Of a DNA stretch of 64,000 nt, positions 25,368-32,550 are shown in pieces. The stretch's first letter is position 1, and the number at the start of each line of letters is the position of its first letter. Source of the stretch: Pleomorphomonas oryzae DSM 16300 (GTDB taxonomy: Bacteria; Pseudomonadota; Alphaproteobacteria; Rhizobiales; Pleomorphomonadaceae). The notes under the pieces are model-generated. The model did not search any database and was not told where the DNA came from. It saw only the letters and a program-made list of their open reading frames with translations. A program made the translations under genes and the position numbers. The DNA lies in the NCBI RefSeq assembly GCF_000422965.1, contig NZ_AUHB01000010.1, positions 55,905 through 119,904 on the forward strand, given 5' to 3'.

Positions 25368-27368
25368 GTGATGAAGCAGAACCACGAAATCCTGTTCGAG
25401 CCGATGAAGATCGGCAGTCTCGAAATCAAGAACCGCTACGTCATGGAGCCGATGGGACCGGGCGGGCTCTGCGATGCCGACGGCACCTACAACTATCGGG
25501 GTGTCGAATATTACGTCGAGCGCGCCAAGGGCGGCGCCGGCCTCTTGATGACCGGCGTCACCATGGTGGAGAACGAGATCGAGAAGTGCGCCCTGCCCTC
25601 GATGCCCTGCCCGACGCTGAACCCGCTCAACTTCGTCAAGACCGGCAAGATCTTGACCGAGCGGGTGCACGCCTATGATGCACGCATCTTCCTGCAGCTC
25701 TCCGCCGGCTTCGGCCGCGTATCGATGCCGTCGATCGTCGGCCGGACGGCCGTCGCGCCGTCGCCGATCCCGCACCGCTGGATCGACGGCGTCACCTGCC
25801 GGGCGCTGACCATCGAGGAAATCAAGACCTACGTCCGCAAGTTCGCCGACAGCGCCGAGATCGCCCAGCGCGCCGGCTTCGACGGCATCGAGATCCACGC
25901 GGTCCACGAGGGCTACCTGCTCGACCAGTTCGCCATTTCGATGTTCAACCAGCGCACTGACGAATACGGCGGCAGCCTGGAGAACCGCCTGCGCTTTGCC
26001 GTCGAGATCGTTGAGGCGATCAAGGAGCGTTGTGGCGCCAGCTATCCGGTGTCGCTGCGCTACTCCATCAAGAGCTTCATCAAGGATTGGAAGAGCGGCG
26101 GCCTGCCGGGCGAGGAATTCGTCGAGATGGGCCGCGACATTCCCGAAGGCATCGAGGCAGCCAAGCTCCTGGAAGCCGCCGGCTACGACGCCTTCAACGG
26201 CGACGTCGGCTCCTATGACAGCTGGTACTGGAGCCACCCGCCGATGTACCAGGCCAAGGGCCTCTATCTGCCCTACAACAGGATCCTGAAAGAGGTGCTG
26301 AAGGTGCCGGTGATCACCGCCGGCCGCATGGACAACCCCGATCTCGCCGCCGAGTCCATCGTCTCCGGCCAGACCGATTTCGTCGGCCTCGCCCGCCCGC
26401 TGCTCGCCGATCCGCAACTGCCCAACAAGGTGCGCGCCGAGAAGATCGACCGCATCCGCCCCTGCCTCTCCTGCCAGGAAGGCTGCATGGGGCGTCTCGC
26501 CAGATATTCGCAGATCTCCTGCGCCGTGAACCCGGCCTGCGGCCGCGAGGCGGAGTATGGCCTGACGGCTGCCCTTGAGAAGAAGTCGGTGATGATCGTC
26601 GGCGGCGGCATCGCTGGCATGGAAGCGGCCCGCGTCGCCACCCTGCGCGGCCATGTCGTCACCCTCTACGAGAAGTCCGATCGTCTCGGCGGCGTCGTCA
26701 TCCCCGGCGGCGTGCCCGACTTCAAGGAAGACGACCACGCCCTGATCCGCTGGTATGAGTGCGAGCTCCGGGAGCTGAAGGTGCCGATGATCTTCAACAA
26801 GGAGGTCACCGAAGAGACGGTGCGGCTTGCCAAGCCCGACGTGCTGATCGTCGCCACCGGCTCTCAGCCGAAGATGCTGGGGATCGGCGACGCCGAGAAC
26901 GTCTACACGGCCGAGGACGTGCTCAACGGCGTCAAGCCGGCCGGCGACAGCACCATCGTCATCGGCGCCGGCCTCGTCGGCTGCGAAACGGCGTTGTGGC
27001 TGCACGACCAAGGCAAGAAGGTGACCATCGTCGAGCTGGCGCCCAAGATCCTGGCGCTGGCCGGCCCGCTCTGCCACGCCAACCACGACATGCTGCACGA
27101 TCTCCTGATCTTCAAGAAGATCGACATCCTCACGTCGAGCTACGTGGCCGAGCCGGTCAGCGGCGGCTTCAAGGTGAAGACTGGCGACAAGGAAACCATC
27201 GTGCCGGCCGACAGCGCCATCGTCGCCATCGGCTACCGGTCCGATCGCGGCCTCTATGACAAGGTGCGCAACCTGGTGCCGGAGGTCTACAGCTTCGGCG
27301 ACGCCCGCCAGGTCTCCAACATCATGTACGCGATCTGGGACGCCTACGAGGTGGCACGCTCGATCTGA
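25368..27368 (+). CDS. Fe-S flavin oxidoreductase, enoate/2,4-dienoyl-CoA reductase type
   Basis: A 666-residue three-part enzyme. Residues 1 to about 360 are an old-yellow-enzyme FMN barrel with the catalytic HAVHEGYLLDQF segment. A four-Cys cluster motif follows at about residues 366, 369, 373 and 385 for a [4Fe-4S] centre. Then come FAD- and NAD-binding folds with VGGGIAGMEA and IGAGLVGCETA. Relatives reduce the double bonds of dienoyl-CoA, enoates, or bile-acid and aromatic intermediates. The insert-rich barrel (KSFIKDWKSGGLPGEEF) is unlike E. coli FadH, so enoate-reductase-like is the safer name. The substrate is unknown. Confidence 0.87.
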   Translation: MMKQNHEILFEPMKIGSLEIKNRYVMEPMGPGGLCDADGTYNYRGVEYYVERAKGGAGLLMTGVTMVENEIEKCALPSMPCPTLNPLNFVKTGKILTERVHAYDARIFLQLSAGFGRVSMPSIVGRTAVAPSPIPHRWIDGVTCRALTIEEIKTYVRKFADSAEIAQRAGFDGIEIHAVHEGYLLDQFAISMFNQRTDEYGGSLENRLRFAVEIVEAIKERCGASYPVSLRYSIKSFIKDWKSGGLPGEEFVEMGRDIPEGIEAAKLLEAAGYDAFNGDVGSYDSWYWSHPPMYQAKGLYLPYNRILKEVLKVPVITAGRMDNPDLAAESIVSGQTDFVGLARPLLADPQLPNKVRAEKIDRIRPCLSCQEGCMGRLARYSQISCAVNPACGREAEYGLTAALEKKSVMIVGGGIAGMEAARVATLRGHVVTLYEKSDRLGGVVIPGGVPDFKEDDHALIRWYECELRELKVPMIFNKEVTEETVRLAKPDVLIVATGSQPKMLGIGDAENVYTAEDVLNGVKPAGDSTIVIGAGLVGCETALWLHDQGKKVTIVELAPKILALAGPLCHANHDMLHDLLIFKKIDILTSSYVAEPVSGGFKVKTGDKETIVPADSAIVAIGYRSDRGLYDKVRNLVPEVYSFGDARQVSNIMYAIWDAYEVARSI

Positions 27369-27449
27369 TCCGCGCTGAGCATTCGCCACATGCCGCGTCG
27401 TCCCCGGGATGGCGCGGCATCTCCATTTCACCAGCGCCAGAAACGACAA

Positions 27450-27479
27450 AGCGCCCGAACCGGTCAGGTTTCGAGCGCT
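27450..27479 (-). terminator. Terminator of DUF3563 cassette B
   Basis: This is the same hairpin as in copy A, with the same G-U wobble and trailing UUUGUCGUUU in leftward RNA. It would also face read-through from the oxidoreductase gene 82 bp upstream. Confidence 0.75.
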
Positions 27480-27520
27480 CACGTCTTGGTCAGGCTTGTC
27501 GGCTTGCTGCCGTCGGATCC

Positions 27521-27676
27521 TCAGAGATCGAAGCCACGGTTGCCGCGGCGGCTGAGGTTGCGCTCGCGGGCTTCGAGGTCGTAACGGTCGCCGGCTTCGT
27601 TGAGGTAGGCCAGATCGCGCTCGGCCTGGGTGGGAACGCGGAGGAGCTTGGCGGTACGCTTGAGGGTGGCGAACAT
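27521..27676 (-). CDS. DUF3563 small protein, copy B
   Basis: A 51-residue paralogue. Residues 1-11 and 16-43 are nearly the same as in copy A, with LLRVPTQ in place of LFSLPTQ. The tail ends SRRGNRGFDL, one residue shorter and different. A GAAGGA ribosome site and leader hairpin are present as in copy A. Confidence 0.8.
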   Translation of the reverse strand: MFATLKRTAKLLRVPTQAERDLAYLNEAGDRYDLEARERNLSRRGNRGFDL

Positions 27677-27759
27677 CTCGGTTTTCCTTCTTCCAGACCG
27701 GAGGTTTCCGGCCTCTTTCTCTCATTTCTTTTTGCACCCTCAATATAAGTCCGGTTGCC

Positions 27760-27798
27760 CTTGCGACCTAATCGCAAGTTCTGAAAGTTGCCTTCAGA
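27760..27798. promoter_or_regulatory. Inverted-repeat pair upstream of DUF3563 copy B
   Basis: CTTGCGA-N5-TCGCAAG (27760-27778) and TCTGAA-N7-TTCAGA (27780-27798) have the same order and spacing as in copy A. Confidence 0.6.
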
Positions 27799-27971
27799 TT
27801 TCCTTTTGAGCAGGGTCCCTTTGCAACTCGAGGCACGCTGCCCTCCTGATGCTCATGCCTGTCATTGTCGTCTTGCCGGCCAGCCGCTATGCTCCGCCCG
27901 CCGCCGGCCATCTCTCAGGGTATCGCCGCGAGCCGGGTTGCCAGGCGACGCCATTGCTGAACGAGGACAAG

Positions 27972-28223
27972 ATGCAAGTCAGGACGATATCCATTGCCTT
28001 TCTCTGCCTGTTTGCCTCGGCGGCGGCAGCGCAGACGGTTGATCAATCCAGCCCTCCGTCGCGCGCGGAAATGCGCCGCGCCTGCTCGGCCGACTACCGT
28101 CGCTTCTGCAGTGACTTCTCGCCGGGAAGCGACGGGCTGCGCCAATGCTTCGCCGACAACAAAAGCAAGCTGTCGTCAGCCTGCGTGGACGTGTTGAAGC
28201 GACAGGCAACCGCCAAAGGCTGA
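27972..28223 (+). CDS. Small secreted cysteine-rich repeat protein
   Basis: An 83-residue protein with a signal peptide to about residue 20 (TISIAFLCLFASAAAAQ). It has one Cys-rich repeat with four Cys in the pattern ACSADYRRFCSDF... GLRQCFADNKSKLSSACVDVL. Such repeats occur in short periplasmic proteins of Rhizobiales, with disulfides likely. ATG at 27972 has GAGGA upstream; a longer in-frame start lacks one. Function unknown. Confidence 0.7.
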   Translation: MQVRTISIAFLCLFASAAAAQTVDQSSPPSRAEMRRACSADYRRFCSDFSPGSDGLRQCFADNKSKLSSACVDVLKRQATAKG

Positions 28224-28893
28224 CTTCAAGGCGTCTGCCCGGGGTGGGCGAGCCGGTAGATGGAGACGTGCGAGCCGGACTCGACAGTGAATGGCGTGCC
28301 AGTCCAATCGACCGGCCGCCGATGAAACAATCGGCGCAGGCTCCCATAAGTATACAATTAGATCACTTGTTCAATTATTCGCGCATCAGGACACGTAGAC
28401 TTTTCGTGAAAGAATTTCATCACGTTATAAGCCTCGCCTCGATACAACCAAAAAAAGACAAACTGCCTCCTCTTGCCATGGAGGGGGTCGTAATATATAC
28501 GGACGAAATCAGATTGATGCGTATGATTGTGAAGCCTCGGCAAGGAGCAGGTTATATCCTGCCATATCGAGATCGGCCTATTTGCAGGCCGTTTGGATGA
28601 TGACGACAAAGTTTTTTAAATGACACACCGACTAGGACCTGTAGATAATATCTGACGGACATAGGTTATCGTCTCTAGACATTGGAATTATTGAGTTCAA
28701 CACCATACCCAGTCCGCATTGAAACGTTATTGAGCTTTTAGGGTTGTGCCTGTCATGTGGCTTGGCGCGAAGAAAGATCTTCGCATCCATAAGTCATATG
28801 AAACTATTTCTCAAAGCCAGCCAAGCCTTCGCTCGACCAAAGCGAAGTCGAACCTCTTTCTTACTTTCTAGACAGAAATACTGCGGTGATAGA
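28224..28893. other. AT-rich gene-poor stretch
   Basis: About 670 bp, clearly more AT-rich than its surroundings from about 28340 on. Possible frames in it (for example on the + strand from 28322 to 28600) lack ribosome sites and known motifs. I see no terminator, tRNA or mobile-element remnant. It is probably recently acquired or decayed DNA. Confidence 0.5.
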
Positions 28894-29277
28894 ATGCATC
28901 CCAAAATTCTTAAACGGCGGGGCGCTGTATTGACGGCGCAACTGGCCGAGATCGATCGGGACATCAAGGCCGTCTGCGCCTCTCTGGCGCATCGCGTACG
29001 GCTTGCCGGTTCGATGTGCATTGGTGACGAGGAGGCCAGACACCTCGAGCGGCAGTTTCAAAGCAGCGTGGATTACGTCATCCGGATACCGCCTACCTCC
29101 GAAGAAGGAAGAATTGCCCGTCGCGCGCTCATACAAAAATTGGTAGAGTTGGAAAAATATCTCGACTCTTTATTTCACGCCACATGGGCTAAAGCAGAAT
29201 TGGACTCCAGGTCGCGGCGGGAATTATATGAATGCCGAGAAAATTTGGACCGGATCAAGGCTCTTGAATACCGATAA
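28894..29277 (+). CDS. Hypothetical helical protein
   Basis: A 127-residue protein with no recognised family. It is strongly helical and charged (LTAQLAEIDRDIKAVCASLAHRVRL near the start, RRALIQKLVELEKYLDSLF in the middle), suggestive of a coiled coil. The ATG at 28894 has GGTGATAGA upstream. The frame continues 50 codons further upstream with earlier start codons that lack ribosome sites. Base composition matches the AT-rich patch. Confidence 0.5.
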   Translation: MHPKILKRRGAVLTAQLAEIDRDIKAVCASLAHRVRLAGSMCIGDEEARHLERQFQSSVDYVIRIPPTSEEGRIARRALIQKLVELEKYLDSLFHATWAKAELDSRSRRELYECRENLDRIKALEYR

Positions 29278-29324
29278 CGAAAGGCGCGAAAGCTCTTTAA
29301 ATTCATTATTACATAGGGTGTGAA

Positions 29325-29603
29325 ATGGCGCATTGCCCATACTGCCTGAGCAAGATATCCGAGCGCGAGTTTGTCTGCCCCGCCTGCGGCGCGGAGAAAG
29401 GCTATGTCTACTTTAACCGGAAATCCCGAGGGCTTGCCTTCATGCTCATGGTCGGTTTTTTGCTGCCCCTGGCCATTTTATTGGCCGTTCCTCTCTATTT
29501 GCAGGGCACCGGTACACTCTTCTGGATGTCTGCATCGATCGCTCTGGGGATCGGCGCCTTCACGGTCTATCGGCTGATCGTCGGACCGATCTGGTATCGC
29601 TAG
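29325..29603 (+). CDS. Zinc-ribbon membrane protein
   Basis: A 92-residue protein. Two CxxC pairs at residues 4/7 and 18/21 form a zinc ribbon, and two membrane helices follow at about 36-56 and 62-84. The ribbon should face the cytoplasm. The family is not characterised. It is 47 bp after the helical hypothetical gene and just before DUF3563 cassette C. Confidence 0.7.
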   Translation: MAHCPYCLSKISEREFVCPACGAEKGYVYFNRKSRGLAFMLMVGFLLPLAILLAVPLYLQGTGTLFWMSASIALGIGAFTVYRLIVGPIWYR

Positions 29604-29655
29604 CGTTCTGCGCCCACGAAGATAAACCGTATTTGCCTGGCGGCGAAAACGACAA

Positions 29656-29685
29656 AGCGCTCGAACCGGTCAGGTGTCGAGCGCT
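29656..29685 (-). terminator. Terminator of DUF3563 cassette C
   Basis: AGCGCTCGA and TCGAGCGCT are a perfect 9-bp stem with a 12-base loop. In the leftward RNA it is followed by UUUGUCGUUUU. It also lies 52 bp after the zinc-ribbon gene and may serve both directions. Confidence 0.75.
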
Positions 29686-29727
29686 CAACGTCGTATCCAG
29701 GCCGGCTGACTTGCCGGCCGCTCCGCC

Positions 29728-29886
29728 TCAGAGGCCAAGACCCCGGTTGAGGTTGCGGCGGCTGAGGTTGCGCTCGCGAGCTTCCAGATCGAGGCGGTCG
29801 CCGGCTTCGTTGAGGTAGGCCATGTCGCGCTCAGCCTGGGTGGGAACGCGGAGGGCCTTGGCAGCACGCTTGAGGGTGGCGAACAT
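29728..29886 (-). CDS. DUF3563 small protein, copy C
   Basis: A 52-residue paralogue that starts MFATLKRAAKALRVPTQAER and has DMAYLNEAGDRLDLEAR and a tail ending LNRGLGL. Its C-terminal third is closer to copy A, while its LRVPTQ segment is shared with copy B. Function unknown. Confidence 0.8.
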   Translation of the reverse strand: MFATLKRAAKALRVPTQAERDMAYLNEAGDRLDLEARERNLSRRNLNRGLGL

Positions 29887-29989
29887 CTTAGGTTTTCCTT
29901 CTTCCAGACCGGAGGTTTCCGGCCTCTTTCTCTCATCTCTTCGACACCCTCAATATAGACGCAGAGGCCCCTGCGACCTAATCGCAAGT

Positions 29990-30008
29990 TCTGAAAGCCT
30001 CCTTCAGA
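29990..30008. promoter_or_regulatory. Inverted repeat upstream of DUF3563 copy C
   Basis: TCTGAA-N7-TTCAGA is kept, while the adjacent CTTGCGA repeat has lost its left arm (CCTGCGA). Confidence 0.55.
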
Positions 30009-30205
30009 TTTCGTATCGTTAAGAGGCCGTTAGCAAGCCGGCGTCCCGGAAATCCAGGAGGGATCACGACAGCTCGGCCGGCTGCCTTTCCCGGACAGTG
30101 TTGGCGCCCGCCGCGCTGAACGAGGCGATCACCGCTTCGGTACCCAGCCCTCATGAAGCCCGATCTACAACCCCACCCATATACATGCATGCACAAGCAA
30201 ACATA

Positions 30206-30247
30206 TTGACAACCCGTGCGCAGTCATTTATTTGCATGCGCATACAT
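30206..30247 (+). promoter_or_regulatory. SMR operon promoter with regulator motif
   Basis: TTGACA (30206-30211), a 17-base spacer and TATTTG (30229-30234) form a good promoter 49 bp before the first SMR gene. GCATGCGCATACAT (30234-30247) overlaps the start site. The nearly identical GCATGGCCATACAT (31141-31154) precedes the MarR gene, so one regulator probably binds both. Confidence 0.6.
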
Positions 30248-30282
30248 CTTATTGTAACCCCATCCCATGAAAGGAAGCAGGC

Positions 30283-30603
30283 ATGAATTGGCTTTATCTT
30301 GCAGTCGCCGTGATCTTCGAGATCACGGTTGCCATCAGCGCCGGCAAGGCAAACGGATTCACCGACCTTCCCTGGACGATCTCCACGCTGATCAGTGGCG
30401 CCATCGGCACCTATTTCCTCAGCCTTGCGCTTCTCACCTTCGATGTCGGCGTCGGCTACGCCATCTGGACGTCCATTGCCGGCGTCGGGATCGTCATCTT
30501 CGGCGCGTTGTTCTTCGGCCAGTGCCTGAATTGGAAAAAGGTCGTGGGCATCGCCGTGATCATCGGCGGCGTCGTTGGCCTGCGCCTGAGTGGCGCGGTC
30601 TAA
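30283..30603 (+). CDS. SMR-family efflux protein, subunit 1
   Basis: A 106-residue small multidrug resistance protein with four membrane helices and the essential membrane Glu at residue 13 (AVAVIFEITVAIS). The GVGYAIWTSIAGVG motif is in helix 3. SMR proteins exchange protons for cationic compounds or guanidinium across the inner membrane as dimers. The gene is followed 25 bp later by a second SMR gene, which suggests a heterodimer like EbrAB or YkkCD. AAGGAAGCAGGC precedes the ATG. Confidence 0.9.
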   Translation: MNWLYLAVAVIFEITVAISAGKANGFTDLPWTISTLISGAIGTYFLSLALLTFDVGVGYAIWTSIAGVGIVIFGALFFGQCLNWKKVVGIAVIIGGVVGLRLSGAV

Positions 30604-30628
30604 TCCATTTCATCCAAAAGGATTTTCC

Positions 30629-31006
30629 ATGTCGACACCACACGAAACGACGACAAGCCGCGGGCACGCCTGGATGATGCTGATGCTCGCCGGCGCCTTT
30701 GAAATCGGCTACGCGCTCAGCGTCGGCGGCAGCCACGCCTTCACCGTGCCGAGCTGGTCGGCCGCCGCCCTGATCTTCTTCCTGCTGACACTCTACTTCC
30801 TGAGCGCCGCCCTCAGAACCATCGACATCGGCATCGGCTATGCCGTCTGGGCGGGGACCGGTTCGGTCGGCGCGGCGATCCTGGGCAGCATCCTGCTCGA
30901 TCAGCCGCTGACGCCGATCCAGGCCGTCTGGCTGGCGGTCATCATCGCCGGTGTCGTCTGGCTGAAGCTCGCCGACAGTGTGAGGCTTCAGCGGCAAGGC
31001 AGGTGA
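30629..31006 (+). CDS. SMR-family efflux protein, subunit 2
   Basis: A 125-residue SMR protein with a longer N-terminal tail than its partner. The conserved Glu is at about residue 25 (LMLAGAFEIGYAL). GIGYAVWAGTGSVGAAILG is in helix 3, nearer to the Gdx/SugE guanidinium-exporter type. ATG at 30629 has AAAGGA upstream; an earlier in-frame start overlapping the first gene is rejected. No guanidine riboswitch is recognisable upstream. Confidence 0.9.
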   Translation: MSTPHETTTSRGHAWMMLMLAGAFEIGYALSVGGSHAFTVPSWSAAALIFFLLTLYFLSAALRTIDIGIGYAVWAGTGSVGAAILGSILLDQPLTPIQAVWLAVIIAGVVWLKLADSVRLQRQGR

Positions 31007-31140
31007 ACGCCGCACCTTCGGCCCGCCGGCACGGAGCGTCTTCTCCGTCGCTCACCCCGCCGGAGCACCCGCCGATCAGGTTGTCTCAACCCGACAGAAA
31101 AGTGGCTGCTCCAGGCGGCATGTCTCTTGAGCACTCCCTT

Positions 31141-31154
31141 GCATGGCCATACAT
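31141..31154. promoter_or_regulatory. Candidate MarR site upstream of MarR
   Basis: GCATGGCCATACAT matches the SMR-promoter site at 12 of 14 positions and lies 41 bp before the MarR start. It is not a perfect palindrome. Confidence 0.5.
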
Positions 31155-31194
31155 GTAGGCGTTCCCGATCGCTCGAGAGGAGATCGCACCGGTC

Positions 31195-31605
31195 ATGACA
31201 CAGAGAGGCGATGCATGGCTGGCGCTGACCCGCGTGGTGGCCGCCATCGAAGCCGAGCTGGGCAAGGTCCTGCAGGAGCGGCACGGGCTGGGCCTCTCGG
31301 ACTATCGTGCGCTCGATATCCTGTCGCGATCGCCGAATTCCGAACTCCGGATGCAGGATCTGGCCGCGCACCTCGGGCTCAACCAAAGCTCGGTGTCGCG
31401 CATGGTCGAGCGTCTCGAACGGAGCGGACTGACCATTCGCGACCTTTGCCCCGACGACAAACGCGGCGTCTACACCGTGCTGACCGACGAGGGACGCGCC
31501 CGCCTCGACAGCGCCCGGCCCGCCTACGACACGGCCCTCGCCGCAGCCCTCAAGACGCATGACGGCGAGGCGCTGCTATCCGCAAGGTTGAACGGCAAGA
31601 GCTGA
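31195..31605 (+). CDS. MarR-family transcriptional regulator
   Basis: A 136-residue MarR regulator. The winged helix LRMQDLAAHLGLNQSSVSRMVERLERSGLTIRDLCPDDKRG lies at about residues 52-92. It follows the SMR pair in the same direction, 188 bp apart, and shares an upstream motif with it. It is therefore the likely local repressor that senses an SMR substrate. Confidence 0.88.
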   Translation: MTQRGDAWLALTRVVAAIEAELGKVLQERHGLGLSDYRALDILSRSPNSELRMQDLAAHLGLNQSSVSRMVERLERSGLTIRDLCPDDKRGVYTVLTDEGRARLDSARPAYDTALAAALKTHDGEALLSARLNGKS

Positions 31606-31679
31606 GCCGCTCCGACGACGCGACCGCCGTCCTCGTGGAAATCGATGGCTCGGCTCGCTCCCGCAGGCCCAAAGCGCGC

Positions 31680-32537
31680 TCACAGGCGCGCGATGACCAT
31701 CTCCTCCGAACTCGAGGGGTGCAGCCCATCCTGCCGATCCCTGAAATAGCGCTCTGCCAGATCGGCCGCCGAGACGTGCGTGACATCGCCGAACCCCGCC
31801 TCGCGACAGGCCCGCAGGAACTCCTCCGGCCTGTAGAAACTGACAAAGGGGGTGCCCCTTGATCTTGCGCCTTGCTCGGTCCGTTGGCGCATGGTCCGCT
31901 CCGACGTCTCGACGAGGTCCAGCGGCACCATGAAGCTTGCGCAAAGCACGGTCCCGGCGCAAAGAGACCCGATCCGCCTGAGGATGGCGGCGTTCGTTTC
32001 CGCGCGAAGGTAGAGCGTTACGCCCAGCAGGGAGAACACGGCCGGCAGGTTCGGATCGAAGCCTGCGGCCCTCAAGGCTTCGAACCAGTCGGCGCCCTGT
32101 TCAAAATCCACCGGCACAAACGTCAAGCGCGGCGTAATGCCGTAGCCGCACGCATGGAGCCGCTGCGCCTTCCATGCTTGCGGTCCGGGCTGGTCGATCT
32201 CGAATACCCGCATCGTCAACCCGTGGCGCCCCATGCGCTGGGCGAAGGTATCGAGCCCGGCGCCCAGGAGCACATACTGGGTGGTGCCGCCGGCAGCCTC
32301 CTTCACGACCAGATCCTCCGTCATCCTCGATCGGGCGACAATTGAGGCACGGGCGCGCGCCGAGCTGCGAAGGTGCATGTCTCCCCGCGAGCGCCACCCT
32401 TCAGGTGGGGCGGCAAGCTCCAATCCGAGCTGGTCATCCAGGACATGCGGCTGCGGATCGGCGAGGACGTGGAGAGCCCTCCACAAGGCGACCCGCTCGG
32501 CTGTCGGCTCCGGGCCATTGCTTTGCTCGATGACCAT
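31680..32537 (-). CDS. SAM-dependent methyltransferase, LCM/TIGR00027 type
   Basis: A 285-residue class I methyltransferase of the leucine-carboxyl-methyltransferase-like group. Motif I reads YVLLGAGLDTFAQRM (about residues 89-103), and FEIDQPG follows as the acidic end of beta-2. The target is unknown; relatives methylate small molecules or O-groups of natural products. GGGAGG precedes the ATG at 32537. It begins 13 bp after the MFS stop on the same strand, so it is probably co-expressed with the exporter and may modify its substrate. Confidence 0.85.
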   Translation of the reverse strand: MVIEQSNGPEPTAERVALWRALHVLADPQPHVLDDQLGLELAAPPEGWRSRGDMHLRSSARARASIVARSRMTEDLVVKEAAGGTTQYVLLGAGLDTFAQRMGRHGLTMRVFEIDQPGPQAWKAQRLHACGYGITPRLTFVPVDFEQGADWFEALRAAGFDPNLPAVFSLLGVTLYLRAETNAAILRRIGSLCAGTVLCASFMVPLDLVETSERTMRQRTEQGARSRGTPFVSFYRPEEFLRACREAGFGDVTHVSAADLAERYFRDRQDGLHPSSSEEMVIARL

Positions 32538-32550
32538 TGTTCGCCTCCCA

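Larger units (their letters stand above)
27439..27802 (-). repeat. DUF3563 cassette, copy B
   Basis: The second copy of the unit described at 23937-24302, separated from it by the LysR/oxidoreductase pair. The upstream leader is nearly identical to copy A, while the 3' end of the ORF differs. Confidence 0.85.
29645..30012 (-). repeat. DUF3563 cassette, copy C
   Basis: The third copy. It is the most diverged, with substitutions in the -10 region and leader (CATCTCTTCGAC versus CATTTCTTTTTG), but it keeps the ribosome-site hairpin, the ORF, the inverted repeat and the terminator. Confidence 0.85.

Noticed and set aside
25257..27743. 828-codon open frame antisense to the Fe-S oxidoreductase
   Set aside because: It is the mirror frame of a well-supported gene in high-GC DNA, has no family motifs, and starts inside cassette B.
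28322..28600. 92-codon frame in the AT-rich patch
   Set aside because: No ribosome site, no motifs and poor codon use compared with neighbouring genes.
30013..30282. Guanidine riboswitch upstream of the SMR genes
   Set aside because: I looked for ykkC and mini-ykkC features and did not find conserved motifs; a promoter and a protein-site motif explain the region better.
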